DNA of 12,521 nt from Candidatus Aminicenantota bacterium (GTDB lineage Bacteria > Acidobacteriota > Aminicenantia > UBA2199), in assembly GCA_026393775.1 (NCBI GenBank), contig JAPKZM010000298.1:1-12521 (forward strand), written 5' to 3'. A model generated the notes under the pieces. The model was not told where the DNA came from, did no database searches, and was given only the letters and a program-made list of their open reading frames with translations. Positions 1-5,856 of this stretch are shown in pieces; position 1 is the first letter of the stretch, and each line of letters opens with the position of its first letter. Position numbers and translations under genes: made by a program.

Positions 1-614
1 ACCCGGCCGCACAGTTCGAAAGCCAGGTCCATGTCGTGGGTGGCGATGACCTTAGTCTGCGGCAGAGTCCTGACCAGTTCAATGAAATCGCGCCGGCTGG
101 CGGGATCGAGGCCCGAGGAGGACTCATCGAAGGCTAACAGCTCCGGCTCCATCACCAATACAGTGGCCAAGGCCGCTTTTTTCTGTTCTCCCGGACTCAA
201 GTGCAGGGGAGAATAATCGCCGATCTTTTGCAGGTCAAAAAGTTCCATGATTCGCGCCACTTGCTGCTGCGCTACCTCCGGCGGCCAGCCGGCGTTGAGC
301 GGCCCGAAAGCGATGTCTTCCACAATGCTCGGCAGGAAAAGCTGCTGCCTTGGGTCCTGGAACACCAGGCCAACCCGGGCCCGGATCTCTTTCAGGTTTT
401 TCGCTTGCAGCGGCAGCCCCAGGACGCGCATATTGCCCCGGCCGCGCAGGATGCCGTTCAAATGCAGCAGCAACGTGGATTTGCCGGCACCATTGGGCCC
501 AACCAGGCCGACGCATTCGCCGCGGCCGACGACCAGGCTGATGCCGCTCAGGGCTTGCTTCCCGGAGTCATAGGTGAAATTCAGATCACGTATCTCAATG
601 ACCGGATCTTGCAT
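1..614 (-). CDS. ECF transporter ATP-binding subunit (CbiO/NikO/EcfA family), 3' end outside window
   Basis: ATPase that would power an energy-coupling factor (ECF) importer, on the cytoplasmic side of the membrane with the T component encoded just upstream. 204 codons are visible; the family is usually about 250-280 residues, so the C-terminus lies beyond the left edge. Seen: Walker A GPNGAGKST (39-47), Q-loop FQDPRQQLF (85-93), ABC signature LSPGEQKK (139-146), Walker B LLAFDES (159-165) with catalytic Glu164, D-loop SGLDP (167-171), and H-loop His193 in THD. Two positions deviate from the family norm: the signature has Pro where LSGG is usual, and Ser165 replaces the Pro of DEP. The ATG shares one base with the TGA of the T-component gene (TGATG), which indicates translational coupling. 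The family is certain; nickel as substrate is inferred from the NikR operator upstream of the operon. Confidence 0.93.
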   Translation of the reverse strand, partial: MQDPVIEIRDLNFTYDSGKQALSGISLVVGRGECVGLVGPNGAGKSTLLLHLNGILRGRGNMRVLGLPLQAKNLKEIRARVGLVFQDPRQQLFLPSIVEDIAFGPLNAGWPPEVAQQQVARIMELFDLQKIGDYSPLHLSPGEQKKAALATVLVMEPELLAFDESSSGLDPASRRDFIELVRTLPQTKVIATHDMDLAFELCGR

Positions 615-1315
615 CACAGTATCGTGATAGCCGTTGCGGTCACGGCAACGAGCGCCAGGAAGGCTGCGTCCCGATGGGCAAAAACCAGGCGCTGCCAGGC
701 CGGGAGCGAACCGTGGAAGCCGCGGCTGACCATGGCGTCGTGTATATGTACCCCGCCCTCCAGCAGCCTATCGAAAAAAAGGGATAGCGCGCCACCCATG
801 TACTTGATCTTGCGCAGCTTCGACAGGGAGCTGAAGTTGCGGGCCGTCCAGGCACGTCGTACCCCCTCCAGTTCCAGCCCCCATTGGCAGGCGAAACGGT
901 AGCCGATGGCCAATATAACGACAACGGCCTTAGGCAGTCCGATCTGGCGCAAACCCTGCAGTAGTCGCCAGGGCTCTTCATTGAGAATAAACAGGGCCAG
1001 GGACAGGAAGACCAGGATGGTTTTGCCGACGATCGGCAGGATGATCGATCGTAGTGCCGGCCAGTCCATGGCAGGCTGAAAGCAAGCGCTGAATGCCAGG
1101 AAGGCCAGAAAGGGTGCAGCCAGCGCCAGAGTACGCAGCCAGAGGCGCCACGATCTGCCCGCAACCGGCAGCAGGGCCAGGAGCGGAGCGGCAATCGAAA
1201 GCAGACGGATAAGCGGCAGCTGATCGGAAACAGGGATAAATAGCATGACCTGGACTGTTACGAATGCAATTAGTTTGCTGCGAGGGTCCAAGCTGGCGAT
1301 AAGATTAATGTTCAT
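614..1315 (-). CDS. ECF transporter transmembrane T component (CbiQ/EcfT family)
   Basis: Membrane scaffold that couples the ATPase to the substrate-binding S component. 233 residues, normal for CbiQ/NikQ. It begins with the typical LIASLDPRSKL segment, followed by hydrophobic helices around 15-32, 37-52, 60-78, 90-110 and 127-145, and a last helix near 215-233. The two cytoplasmic coupling motifs that contact the ATPase grooves are present as RRAWTARNF (about 153-161) and AMVSRGF (about 194-200). The first carries Asn where Gly is usual (ARG becomes ARN). Three bases separate it from the methyltransferase stop, and it overlaps the ATPase start by one base. The family is secure; nickel or cobalt use is inferred from context. 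Confidence 0.92.
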   Translation of the reverse strand: MNINLIASLDPRSKLIAFVTVQVMLFIPVSDQLPLIRLLSIAAPLLALLPVAGRSWRLWLRTLALAAPFLAFLAFSACFQPAMDWPALRSIILPIVGKTILVFLSLALFILNEEPWRLLQGLRQIGLPKAVVVILAIGYRFACQWGLELEGVRRAWTARNFSSLSKLRKIKYMGGALSLFFDRLLEGGVHIHDAMVSRGFHGSLPAWQRLVFAHRDAAFLALVAVTATAITIL

Positions 1316-1318
1316 AAC

Positions 1319-1912
1319 TTAGGCCTTCCCCCAGGCGACATACTGGTCGGGCTCATCGAGGATCTTGACGCCGGAGAAGCCCGCTTCTGCCAACAGGCTT
1401 TCCAGGACCGACTTTTTCGGCAGTAAATCACGCCGAACCGGTTCACTGCTTTGGCCGTGGAGGCGGTCGAGTGCCTCCCGTCCCATCTGGTGGACCATGA
1501 CCAGCAGCCCTCCTGGTTTCAGGACGCGGTGAAATTCTTTTAATGCGGAGGCCCTGTCGTCGAGGTGGGGCAGAAGTGCCAGGGCAATGACCTTGTCGAA
1601 ATTCTTGCTGGGAAGCGGCATGGCATGAACATCGCCCAGCATGAAGGTGACATTGCCGCCGTTGGGCTTGCCCCTGCCGATATCGAGCATTCCGGGCGCG
1701 AAGTCCAGTTCCACCAGGCTGCCGTTCGGGCCGATCTTCTCGCAGATCAAAGGGATCAGGCGGCCGCTGCCGCAACCAACGTCCAGGACGCGCTCGCCCG
1801 CTTGGAGCCGGAAATGCCCGGCAAAAAGGCGCAGGCGTTCGATTTCTTCTCGGCCGGCATGCTGGTCATCCCATGAACTGGAAATATCCGAGAAAAAATT
1901 ACTTTTATGCAT
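1319..1912 (-). CDS. Class I SAM-dependent methyltransferase inside the ECF operon
   Basis: 197-residue Rossmann-type methyltransferase of the UbiE/Methyltransf_11 style. SAM-binding motif I is VLDVGCGSG (42-50), an acidic residue ends strand 2 in LVELD (67-71), motif III lies in GDVHAMPLPSKNFDKVIA (93-110), and the post-motif LKPGG is at 131-135. No membrane segment or signal peptide is seen, so it is cytoplasmic. Its ATG lies inside the 3' end of the S-component gene (8-base overlap, AAGAGG four bases upstream), and it ends 3 bases before the T component, so it is co-transcribed and coupled with transporter subunits. The substrate cannot be read from the sequence. It could act on a metal-chelating ligand or a tetrapyrrole-type molecule, or be a passenger in the operon. 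Confidence 0.88.
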   Translation of the reverse strand: MHKSNFFSDISSSWDDQHAGREEIERLRLFAGHFRLQAGERVLDVGCGSGRLIPLICEKIGPNGSLVELDFAPGMLDIGRGKPNGGNVTFMLGDVHAMPLPSKNFDKVIALALLPHLDDRASALKEFHRVLKPGGLLVMVHQMGREALDRLHGQSSEPVRRDLLPKKSVLESLLAEAGFSGVKILDEPDQYVAWGKA

Positions 1913-2429
1913 AGCGCCTCTTGATCCGTTCTTTCTTTTCCCGCAGTTTGGGAATGAACCAGGGCAGAATCGCCATCATCACGGCTAGTCCCGGCAGCCC
2001 ATGCAAGACTGAGGCCCAGCCCAAGAACCAACCAGGGAGATGCAGCAACGAGGACATGCCCAGCATTAAGAAATAAAGCAGCAGCCGGTCCAGCAGGAGA
2101 ATGATGAGCAGCGTCAGCCACACTGGCAGCCTGAGCAGCTTTTGCAGCCCATGCGGCAGCCCGGTGAATAAGAGGCCTTCGGCCATCATGATGAAGGCGA
2201 TGGGTGGGTAGAAGGGTGGCATGCCGGTGAGCAGCGCGGAAACCAAGGGCGCGGCAACGCCGGTGATCATGGCCAGCGGCGGCGTGACGAGGAATCCGGC
2301 CAGTGCCAGGGGGTAGAACATGGGCATGAAGGTGCTGCCCAGCCCAAGGGCGTGGAAAAAGACCGGCAGGGCCAGGGCCGCCGCCAGGAACAGGCCGGCC
2401 AGCACATAGTCAAAGCTGGGGTGCTTCAT
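1905..2429 (-). CDS. ECF transporter substrate-binding (S) component, putative nickel uptake
   Basis: Integral membrane protein of 174 residues from the ATG at 2429, with about five or six hydrophobic helices and a basic C-terminal tail (REKKERIKRR). The core FYPLALAGFLV...APLVSALLTGMPPFYP resembles ECF S components, in which an LLAGFLLGP-type segment and SLLTGMPP are typical. It lacks the MHIxD N-terminus that forms the metal site in CbiM/NikM, so it belongs to another S family. An in-frame TTG at 2477 would add 16 polar residues (MPRRSRDCHDS...) but has no ribosome site and would abut the operator. The ATG at 2429 gives a start directly before helix 1 but also has only a weak ribosome site, so the start is uncertain. 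It is the first gene after the NikR-type operator, and T and A subunits follow in the same operon. Confidence 0.8.
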   Translation of the reverse strand: MKHPSFDYVLAGLFLAAALALPVFFHALGLGSTFMPMFYPLALAGFLVTPPLAMITGVAAPLVSALLTGMPPFYPPIAFIMMAEGLLFTGLPHGLQKLLRLPVWLTLLIILLLDRLLLYFLMLGMSSLLHLPGWFLGWASVLHGLPGLAVMMAILPWFIPKLREKKERIKRRYA

Positions 2430-2457
2430 TTTCGTAATAATGAGTGAATCGTGACAA
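2410..2457 (-). other. Possible 15-codon leader ORF overlapping the S-component start
   Basis: The best Shine-Dalgarno sequence in this leader, AGGAGG at 2466-2471, does not serve the S-component ATG, which lies 36 bases further on. It sits 8 bases before a TTG at 2457 in another frame. That frame reads 15 codons (L/M-SRFTHYYENEAPQL) and stops at 2410, 20 bases inside the S-component gene. Translation of it could open or couple the S-component start. Only the spacing supports this. Confidence 0.25.
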
Positions 2458-2477
2458 TCTCGAGACCTCCTGGGCAA

Positions 2478-2504
2478 GTGTTACTAATTCAAATTAAGTA
2501 ACAC
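2478..2504. promoter_or_regulatory. NikR operator (GTGTTAC-N13-GTAACAC)
   Basis: A 27-bp interrupted palindrome with perfect 8-bp arms: GTGTTACT at 2478-2485 and AGTAACAC at 2497-2504. NikR binds long symmetric sites about 27-28 bp long; from memory, the GTGTTAC...GTAACAC type is the form predicted for Deltaproteobacteria, while E. coli uses GTATGA-N16-TCATAC. It lies between nikR and the S-component gene, on top of the expected promoter of the ECF operon, so binding of nickel-loaded NikR should repress uptake. Confidence 0.85.
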
Positions 2505-2523
2505 ATAATGGGAGGCAAGTCAA
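2495..2523 (-). promoter_or_regulatory. Tentative promoter of the ECF operon, overlapped by the NikR operator
   Basis: Read on the minus strand, TTGACT (2518-2523) is followed after 17 bases by TACTTA (2495-2500). The -35 is good and the -10 is poor. The -10 lies inside the right arm of the NikR palindrome, which is the arrangement expected for repression. The -10 assignment is uncertain. Confidence 0.4.
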
Positions 2524-2539
2524 GTCGTTCAGTGAAATT

Positions 2540-2561
2540 AAAAAACCTCGGTTAATCCAAG
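2540..2561 (-). terminator. Likely intrinsic terminator of nikR, overlapping its stop codon
   Basis: On the minus strand, CTTGG, loop ATTAA and CCGAG form a 5-bp stem (one G-U pair) followed by G and six Ts. The loop contains the nikR TAA. It would separate nikR from the NikR-controlled ECF operon. The stem is short, so termination may be partial. Confidence 0.45.
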
Positions 2562-2971
2562 TGGCTGCCGGTGGTGGTCATGATCAATTTGCCGTGCTTG
2601 ACCCCCTTGGCGCTCAACAAATGGCCGGCCACTTGCTGGATCTCTTTTCCCAACCCTTTTAAAATAACGACTTCCAGGCAATTGTGTTCGTCCATGTGGA
2701 TGTGGGTGGTAGAGAGGATGATCCCCAGATGGTGGTGCTGGATATCGGTCAGTTTTTTTGAAAGCTCCCGCACGTCGTGGCTGTAAACCAGGCTCAGCAC
2801 GCCCATGGTGGGAGTTTTGCCGGTCTCCCATTCCAGAGCCACCAGCCGTTCGCGGATCAGGTCGCGGAGCGATTCCGAGCGGCTCTTGTATCCAAGCCGG
2901 GCGATAAAAGTATCGAATTTTTTCAGCAGTGCCGCATCCAGTGAAACACCAAAACGTATTAATTTGCTCAT
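2552..2971 (-). CDS. nikR: Nickel-responsive transcriptional regulator NikR
   Basis: Ribbon-helix-helix repressor that binds DNA when loaded with nickel and shuts off nickel import. 139 residues, normal for NikR. Residues 1-45 form the RHH domain (IRFGVSLDAALLKKFD, then SRSESLRDLIR). The rest is the ACT-like metal-binding domain. The four high-affinity nickel ligands of E. coli NikR (His76, His87, His89, Cys95) align with His79, His90, His92 and Cys98 here, in HHHLGIILSTTHIH and NCLEVVILKG. The ATG at 2971 has AAGG about 10 bases upstream. The gene has its own promoter and lies directly upstream of the operator-controlled ECF operon. No second NikR palindrome is seen at its own promoter, so autoregulation is not indicated. 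Confidence 0.97.
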   Translation of the reverse strand: MSKLIRFGVSLDAALLKKFDTFIARLGYKSRSESLRDLIRERLVALEWETGKTPTMGVLSLVYSHDVRELSKKLTDIQHHHLGIILSTTHIHMDEHNCLEVVILKGLGKEIQQVAGHLLSAKGVKHGKLIMTTTGSHLD

Positions 2972-2989
2972 TTTTTATGACCTTGGCAA

Positions 2990-3018
2990 ATACTAACAAT
3001 TTACTCTATCGATTGCAA
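2990..3018 (-). promoter_or_regulatory. Promoter of nikR
   Basis: Minus-strand TTGCAA (3013-3018), 17-base spacer, TAGTAT (2990-2995), ending 18 bases before the nikR ATG, so the leader would be very short. Both hexamers match the sigma70 consensus at four of six positions with ideal spacing. Confidence 0.55.
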
Positions 3019-3064
3019 GCAGTTAGAAACACACCGTGGCAGACAGACCCGGTCTCGATCGCCC

Positions 3065-3093
3065 TTGACAAAAAGCATATTCCGGGATATGAT
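3065..3093 (+). promoter_or_regulatory. Strong sigma70-type promoter of the DEAD-box helicase gene
   Basis: TTGACA (3065-3070), 17-base spacer, TATGAT (3088-3093): a perfect -35, five of six at the -10, and ideal spacing. Transcription would start near 3100, giving a leader of about 160 nt before the helicase ATG at 3262. It is back to back with the nikR promoter. Confidence 0.75.
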
Positions 3094-3099
3094 TAAGGT

Positions 3100-3261
3100 A
3101 ATTGTGCCCGTAGCCCCCAAGGGGGTTCTGCGGGGAAGAAATGAAATGATGTAAAAGCCCCCGGGCCGCATCCCGCCATCGAGTCCAAAACTCGGTTTGG
3201 ATGACATTCCTTCATGATTCACGTATGGACGGGCCCAAAATCAAATATATAAGGAATTATA
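3100..3261 (+). promoter_or_regulatory. Long structured 5' leader of the helicase mRNA, candidate cis-regulatory RNA
   Basis: Near the presumed transcript start, CCCGTAG (3107-3113) pairs with CTGCGGG (3128-3134). After a UU bulge, four C-G pairs close a CAAG loop, giving about 11 bp of stem. A second GCCCCC (3157-3162) could compete for the same G-run. TCCAAA (3184-3189) and TTTGGA (3196-3201) form another hairpin. ATTCCTT (3206-3212) is exactly complementary to AAGGAAT (3251-3257), which contains the Shine-Dalgarno AAGGA, so the ribosome site can be masked. Cold-shock helicase mRNAs often have long regulated leaders. No known Rfam family was recognised here. Confidence 0.5.
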
Positions 3262-4659
3262 ATGAATATCCATGCAAAAAGCGCGGCCGCCGAACCTGGC
3301 AACCGGCCGCTGCCGAAAGGCCATCCCGGCGGCCACAGCACTCCCCAGCCGTCCGCAAAGGCCGACAACGGAGTATTTTCAACGCTGCTGCCGGAATTGA
3401 GAAAGGCGGTGGCTGAAGAGGGGTACGGCACCCCGACCCCCATCCAGACCCAGGCCATCCCGCATCTGCTAGAAAACCGCGACCTGATCGGCTGTGCCCA
3501 GACAGGCACAGGCAAGACAGCGGCCTTCATCCTGCCCATCCTGCAGTACCTCTATTTAAACAAACGGCAGGCAGGCCGAGGCCGGGCGCGCGTTCTCATC
3601 CTGGCGCCGACCCGTGAACTGGCGGCGCAGATCGGTTCCAGTGCCGCCACCTACGGCCGCCATCTGCGTTTCACCCACGCCGTCATTTTCGGCGGCGTCA
3701 GCCAGCTCCCCCAGGTCCAAGCCCTGAACCGCGGGCTCGACATCCTGGTGGCGACACCGGGACGGCTTCTCGACCTCATGCAGCAAGGTGTTGTCAGTCT
3801 GGACACGATCGAAATTTTCGTCCTGGACGAAGCCGACCGCATGCTCGATATGGGATTTTTCCCTGACATCAAAAAAGTCATCGCCAAGCTGCCGGCAAAG
3901 CGCCAGTCGCTGTTTTTTTCGGCCACCATGGAACCCGCGGTGGTGGCCCTGGCCCGCACGCTGGTCCATGATGCCGTGCACGTGACCATCGCCCACGAAG
4001 CGCCGGCCGTCGAACGCATCGTGCAGCGGGTGATGTTCGTGGACAAAAACAACAAGGACGCCCTTTTGGCCGCCCTGCTCAGCGACGCGCGCTGGGACCG
4101 GGTCATCGTTTTCACCCAGATGAAGCACATGGCCAACAAGGTGGTCAAAAAACTGGCCGGGGCCCGCATTTCGGCCGTCGCCATTCATGGCAACAAGAGC
4201 CAGGGCGCCCGTACCGAGGCGCTGGCCAGCTTCAAGGACGTCCGCATCCGCGTATTGGTCGCCACCGACATCGCCGCCCGCGGGCTGGACGTGGACGGCA
4301 TTTCCCATGTCATCAACTACGATCTGCCCGTGGAGCCCGAAGTCTACATCCACCGCATCGGCCGCACCGCCAGGGCCGGGGCCGGGGGCGACGCCGTTTC
4401 ATTCTGTTCGGCCGGCGAGCGTGATTCCTTACGTGCCATCGAAAAGCTGATCCGCGCCGGAGTACCGGTTGACACTTCCCACGCCTTCCATTCAGAAACC
4501 GCTTCCCGGGCGACCGGTACGGACGCCAGGCCGGCTCCCAAGGCGGCGCGCAACGGGAATGGCGGCAACGGCAGCCGCAACCAGCGCAACTGCCCGCGGC
4601 CATCGGCCGGCCCGGCGCGCCGTTCCTATTTTGCCCAGAGCCGAAGCATTTACCGTTAA
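3262..4659 (+). CDS. rhlE: DEAD-box ATP-dependent RNA helicase, RhlE type
   Basis: Unwinds RNA duplexes using ATP; relatives act in ribosome assembly, RNA decay and cold adaptation. 465 residues. After a low-complexity, Pro/Gly/His-rich N-terminal extension of about 36 residues comes the full motif set: Q-motif GYGTPTPIQ (54-62), motif I AQTGTGKT (79-86), Ia APTREL (115-120), Ib TPGR (165-168), II DEAD (189-192), III SAT (220-222), IV VIVFTQ (281-286), V ATDIAARGLDV (334-344) and VI HRIGRTAR (364-371). The VLDEADRMLDMGF context is typical of RhlE. The tail from about residue 415 is Arg/Gly/Asn-rich and probably binds RNA. The ATG at 3262 has AAGGA six bases upstream. It is monocistronic, and the next gene is convergent with a 26-base gap. 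Confidence 0.95.
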   Translation: MNIHAKSAAAEPGNRPLPKGHPGGHSTPQPSAKADNGVFSTLLPELRKAVAEEGYGTPTPIQTQAIPHLLENRDLIGCAQTGTGKTAAFILPILQYLYLNKRQAGRGRARVLILAPTRELAAQIGSSAATYGRHLRFTHAVIFGGVSQLPQVQALNRGLDILVATPGRLLDLMQQGVVSLDTIEIFVLDEADRMLDMGFFPDIKKVIAKLPAKRQSLFFSATMEPAVVALARTLVHDAVHVTIAHEAPAVERIVQRVMFVDKNNKDALLAALLSDARWDRVIVFTQMKHMANKVVKKLAGARISAVAIHGNKSQGARTEALASFKDVRIRVLVATDIAARGLDVDGISHVINYDLPVEPEVYIHRIGRTARAGAGGDAVSFCSAGERDSLRAIEKLIRAGVPVDTSHAFHSETASRATGTDARPAPKAARNGNGGNGSRNQRNCPRPSAGPARRSYFAQSRSIYR

Positions 4660-4685
4660 GCGGTTTGTCAGATAGGTTAAATCGA

Positions 4686-5627
4686 TCAGGATAAAGTCTT
4701 TTGAAACCGCACTAAAAAATCGATGGCCGAGCGATCGGGCTTGAAACTCATTTCATAAGCCGGCACTTTGGAAGTCAACTGTTTGGTAGAAGCGATGATG
4801 TGCATCATGACGTCGGCATCGTACCAAGGAATGGAAAGGATTGGCAGCAGGCGCTCCATGGCATTTTCAGCGGTAATTCTCCGAAGCAGGTTCTGGTTAT
4901 CATGCTTGAGAAAGAACATCCCAGTAAGCGGCGCGCAGCCATTGCTGCCGACGCCGGCCGTCCCGGCCCAGGGGGTGCCAAACACCTGCCAACCGGTGCC
5001 AGTCAGGCGGAGGACGACGCGCTCATCACTGAGCAAATTCCCCATTTGGCAATCAGCGAACAACCGGGTCAACGTGCTTTTGCCAGCGCCCGAGCAGCCG
5101 GGAAAAATCAATCCCCGGCCGTCAAGATCAATACCGGCCGCGTGCGCCAGGATGCCCGCCCGATAGGCTAGGTGATACATGAGCAATAACTGGTCGAGCG
5201 GATAGCAGATGGGATTAGCGAGGTCGGTTTTTTCCTCCCGAGTCCCGATCAGGGGTGAACCGCAATAGACAAAAACCCGGTTGACCTGGCGATCGAAGCG
5301 GGCGATCCAGAAGGGGTCCGGTTGCAAAATCGACTGGAACCGGATCCAGTTTCCCCTGGGGTCGCTGTAAATGGACCATGATTCCCGGGTATCGAACAGC
5401 TTGTGCAAACGACTAACATCGGGCATTCGCCCATGAACCAGACGGGCTTGTATCAGGGAAGCGCTTTTTTCCGTCCCCAGCGTGGTGAAAAAATCATTGT
5501 ACAAAGGATCCTGGGTAAGCAGATTGAAAGAAAGATCGTGGGAAATCGCTACAGTGACGGCGGCGATTTGCAGGAATTGACCATTGCCGGAAGATGCTTC
5601 AACCACATTCGCTTTCAGCATGGCCAT
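4686..5627 (-). CDS. HPr-kinase-like (PEPCK-fold) P-loop protein of the peptide cassette
   Basis: 313 residues. The C-terminal half is an HPr kinase/phosphorylase-like domain: Walker A GCSGAGKST (177-185) preceded by GRGLIFP, SDERVVLR (200-207) in the place of the HprK SDD segment, and GTPWAG (217-222). The N-terminal half (1-150) is not HprK-like, and no HPr gene is nearby. Such proteins occur beside PqqD and radical SAM genes in peptide-modification cassettes (from memory, the SynChlorMet 'ScmC' type), and HprK homologues such as ThcoK and PadeK phosphorylate the C-terminal Ser of lasso precursors. Here it follows a small Cys-containing peptide that ends in Ser by 43 bases, and it is the last gene of the operon. 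ATGs occur at 5627 and two codons later, neither with a strong ribosome site. The fold is well supported; kinase activity on the peptide is inference. Confidence 0.8.
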   Translation of the reverse strand: MAMLKANVVEASSGNGQFLQIAAVTVAISHDLSFNLLTQDPLYNDFFTTLGTEKSASLIQARLVHGRMPDVSRLHKLFDTRESWSIYSDPRGNWIRFQSILQPDPFWIARFDRQVNRVFVYCGSPLIGTREEKTDLANPICYPLDQLLLMYHLAYRAGILAHAAGIDLDGRGLIFPGCSGAGKSTLTRLFADCQMGNLLSDERVVLRLTGTGWQVFGTPWAGTAGVGSNGCAPLTGMFFLKHDNQNLLRRITAENAMERLLPILSIPWYDADVMMHIIASTKQLTSKVPAYEMSFKPDRSAIDFLVRFQKTLS

Positions 5628-5635
5628 CCGTATTT

Positions 5636-5669
5636 AAAAAAAATCGGCGGCAATTTAGACTATTTCCGC
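5636..5669 (-). terminator. Weak hairpin plus T8 tract between peptide and kinase genes
   Basis: On the minus strand, GCGG (5666-5669) and CCGC (5647-5650) enclose a 15-nt loop, followed by CGA and eight Ts (5636-5643). A 4-bp stem is too weak for an efficient terminator, but it could act as an attenuator that makes the peptide mRNA more abundant than the kinase mRNA. Confidence 0.25.
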
Positions 5670-5670
5670 T

Positions 5671-5856
5671 CTAACTGCCCGGCTGGTTGCAGCGGACACC
5701 GGGGATGCAGGGGTTCGTAGTAGGGCCCATTATACCGACCGTCATACTTTTGCAGCCGATTCCCAATACTTGTACGCTGTCGGCTATGTTGACTATCCGA
5801 ATGATCGGTTTTTCGTAGGCTTTCCTTTTATCGGCTTCACTTTTCTCGGTTCTCAT
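5671..5856 (-). CDS. Small Cys-containing peptide, putative RiPP precursor
   Basis: 61 codons that start immediately after the radical SAM stop (TGA then ATG), with GGAGG four bases upstream. Residues 1-16 are charged (KSEADKRKAYEK). Then come KPIIRIVNIADSVQVLG (16-32) and a Gly/Pro/Thr-rich, uncharged tail with Cys35, Cys50 and Cys56, ending in QPGS. A charged, helical leader with a K-P-I/V motif followed by a small-residue core with a few Cys is the usual build of radical-SAM-modified precursors. No signal peptide is seen. Position between maturase and kinase, ribosome site and composition all support a real gene. The modification (thioether, epimerisation or other) and the cleavage site are unknown; cleavage near the VLGIGC segment is a guess. 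Confidence 0.75.
   Translation of the reverse strand: MRTEKSEADKRKAYEKPIIRIVNIADSVQVLGIGCKSMTVGIMGPTTNPCIPGVRCNQPGS

Noticed and set aside
201..902. 233-codon open frame on the plus strand
   Set aside because: It is antisense to the ECF ATPase and CbiQ genes, which carry all family motifs. The product is Arg/Gln/Ala-rich with no recognisable fold, as expected for a frame opened by high GC.
3007..3035. A second NikR site near the nikR promoter (AACACA-like half site)
   Set aside because: No matching GTGTTAC partner at the right distance; only a chance half-site.
3001..3222. 73-codon minus-strand frame in the nikR/helicase intergenic region
   Set aside because: It spans both divergent promoters and the helicase leader, has no clear ribosome site, and its translation shows no domain or membrane pattern.
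3556..4353. 265-codon open frame on the minus strand
   Set aside because: Fully antisense to the DEAD-box helicase core. The translated His/Asp/Gly-rich protein is a mirror product of the helicase codons.
4652..4664. ACCG-TTAAG-CGGT mini-hairpin at the helicase stop codon
   Set aside because: Only 4 bp of stem and three Ts after it. Not enough for an intrinsic terminator, and no better one was seen in the 26-base convergent gap.
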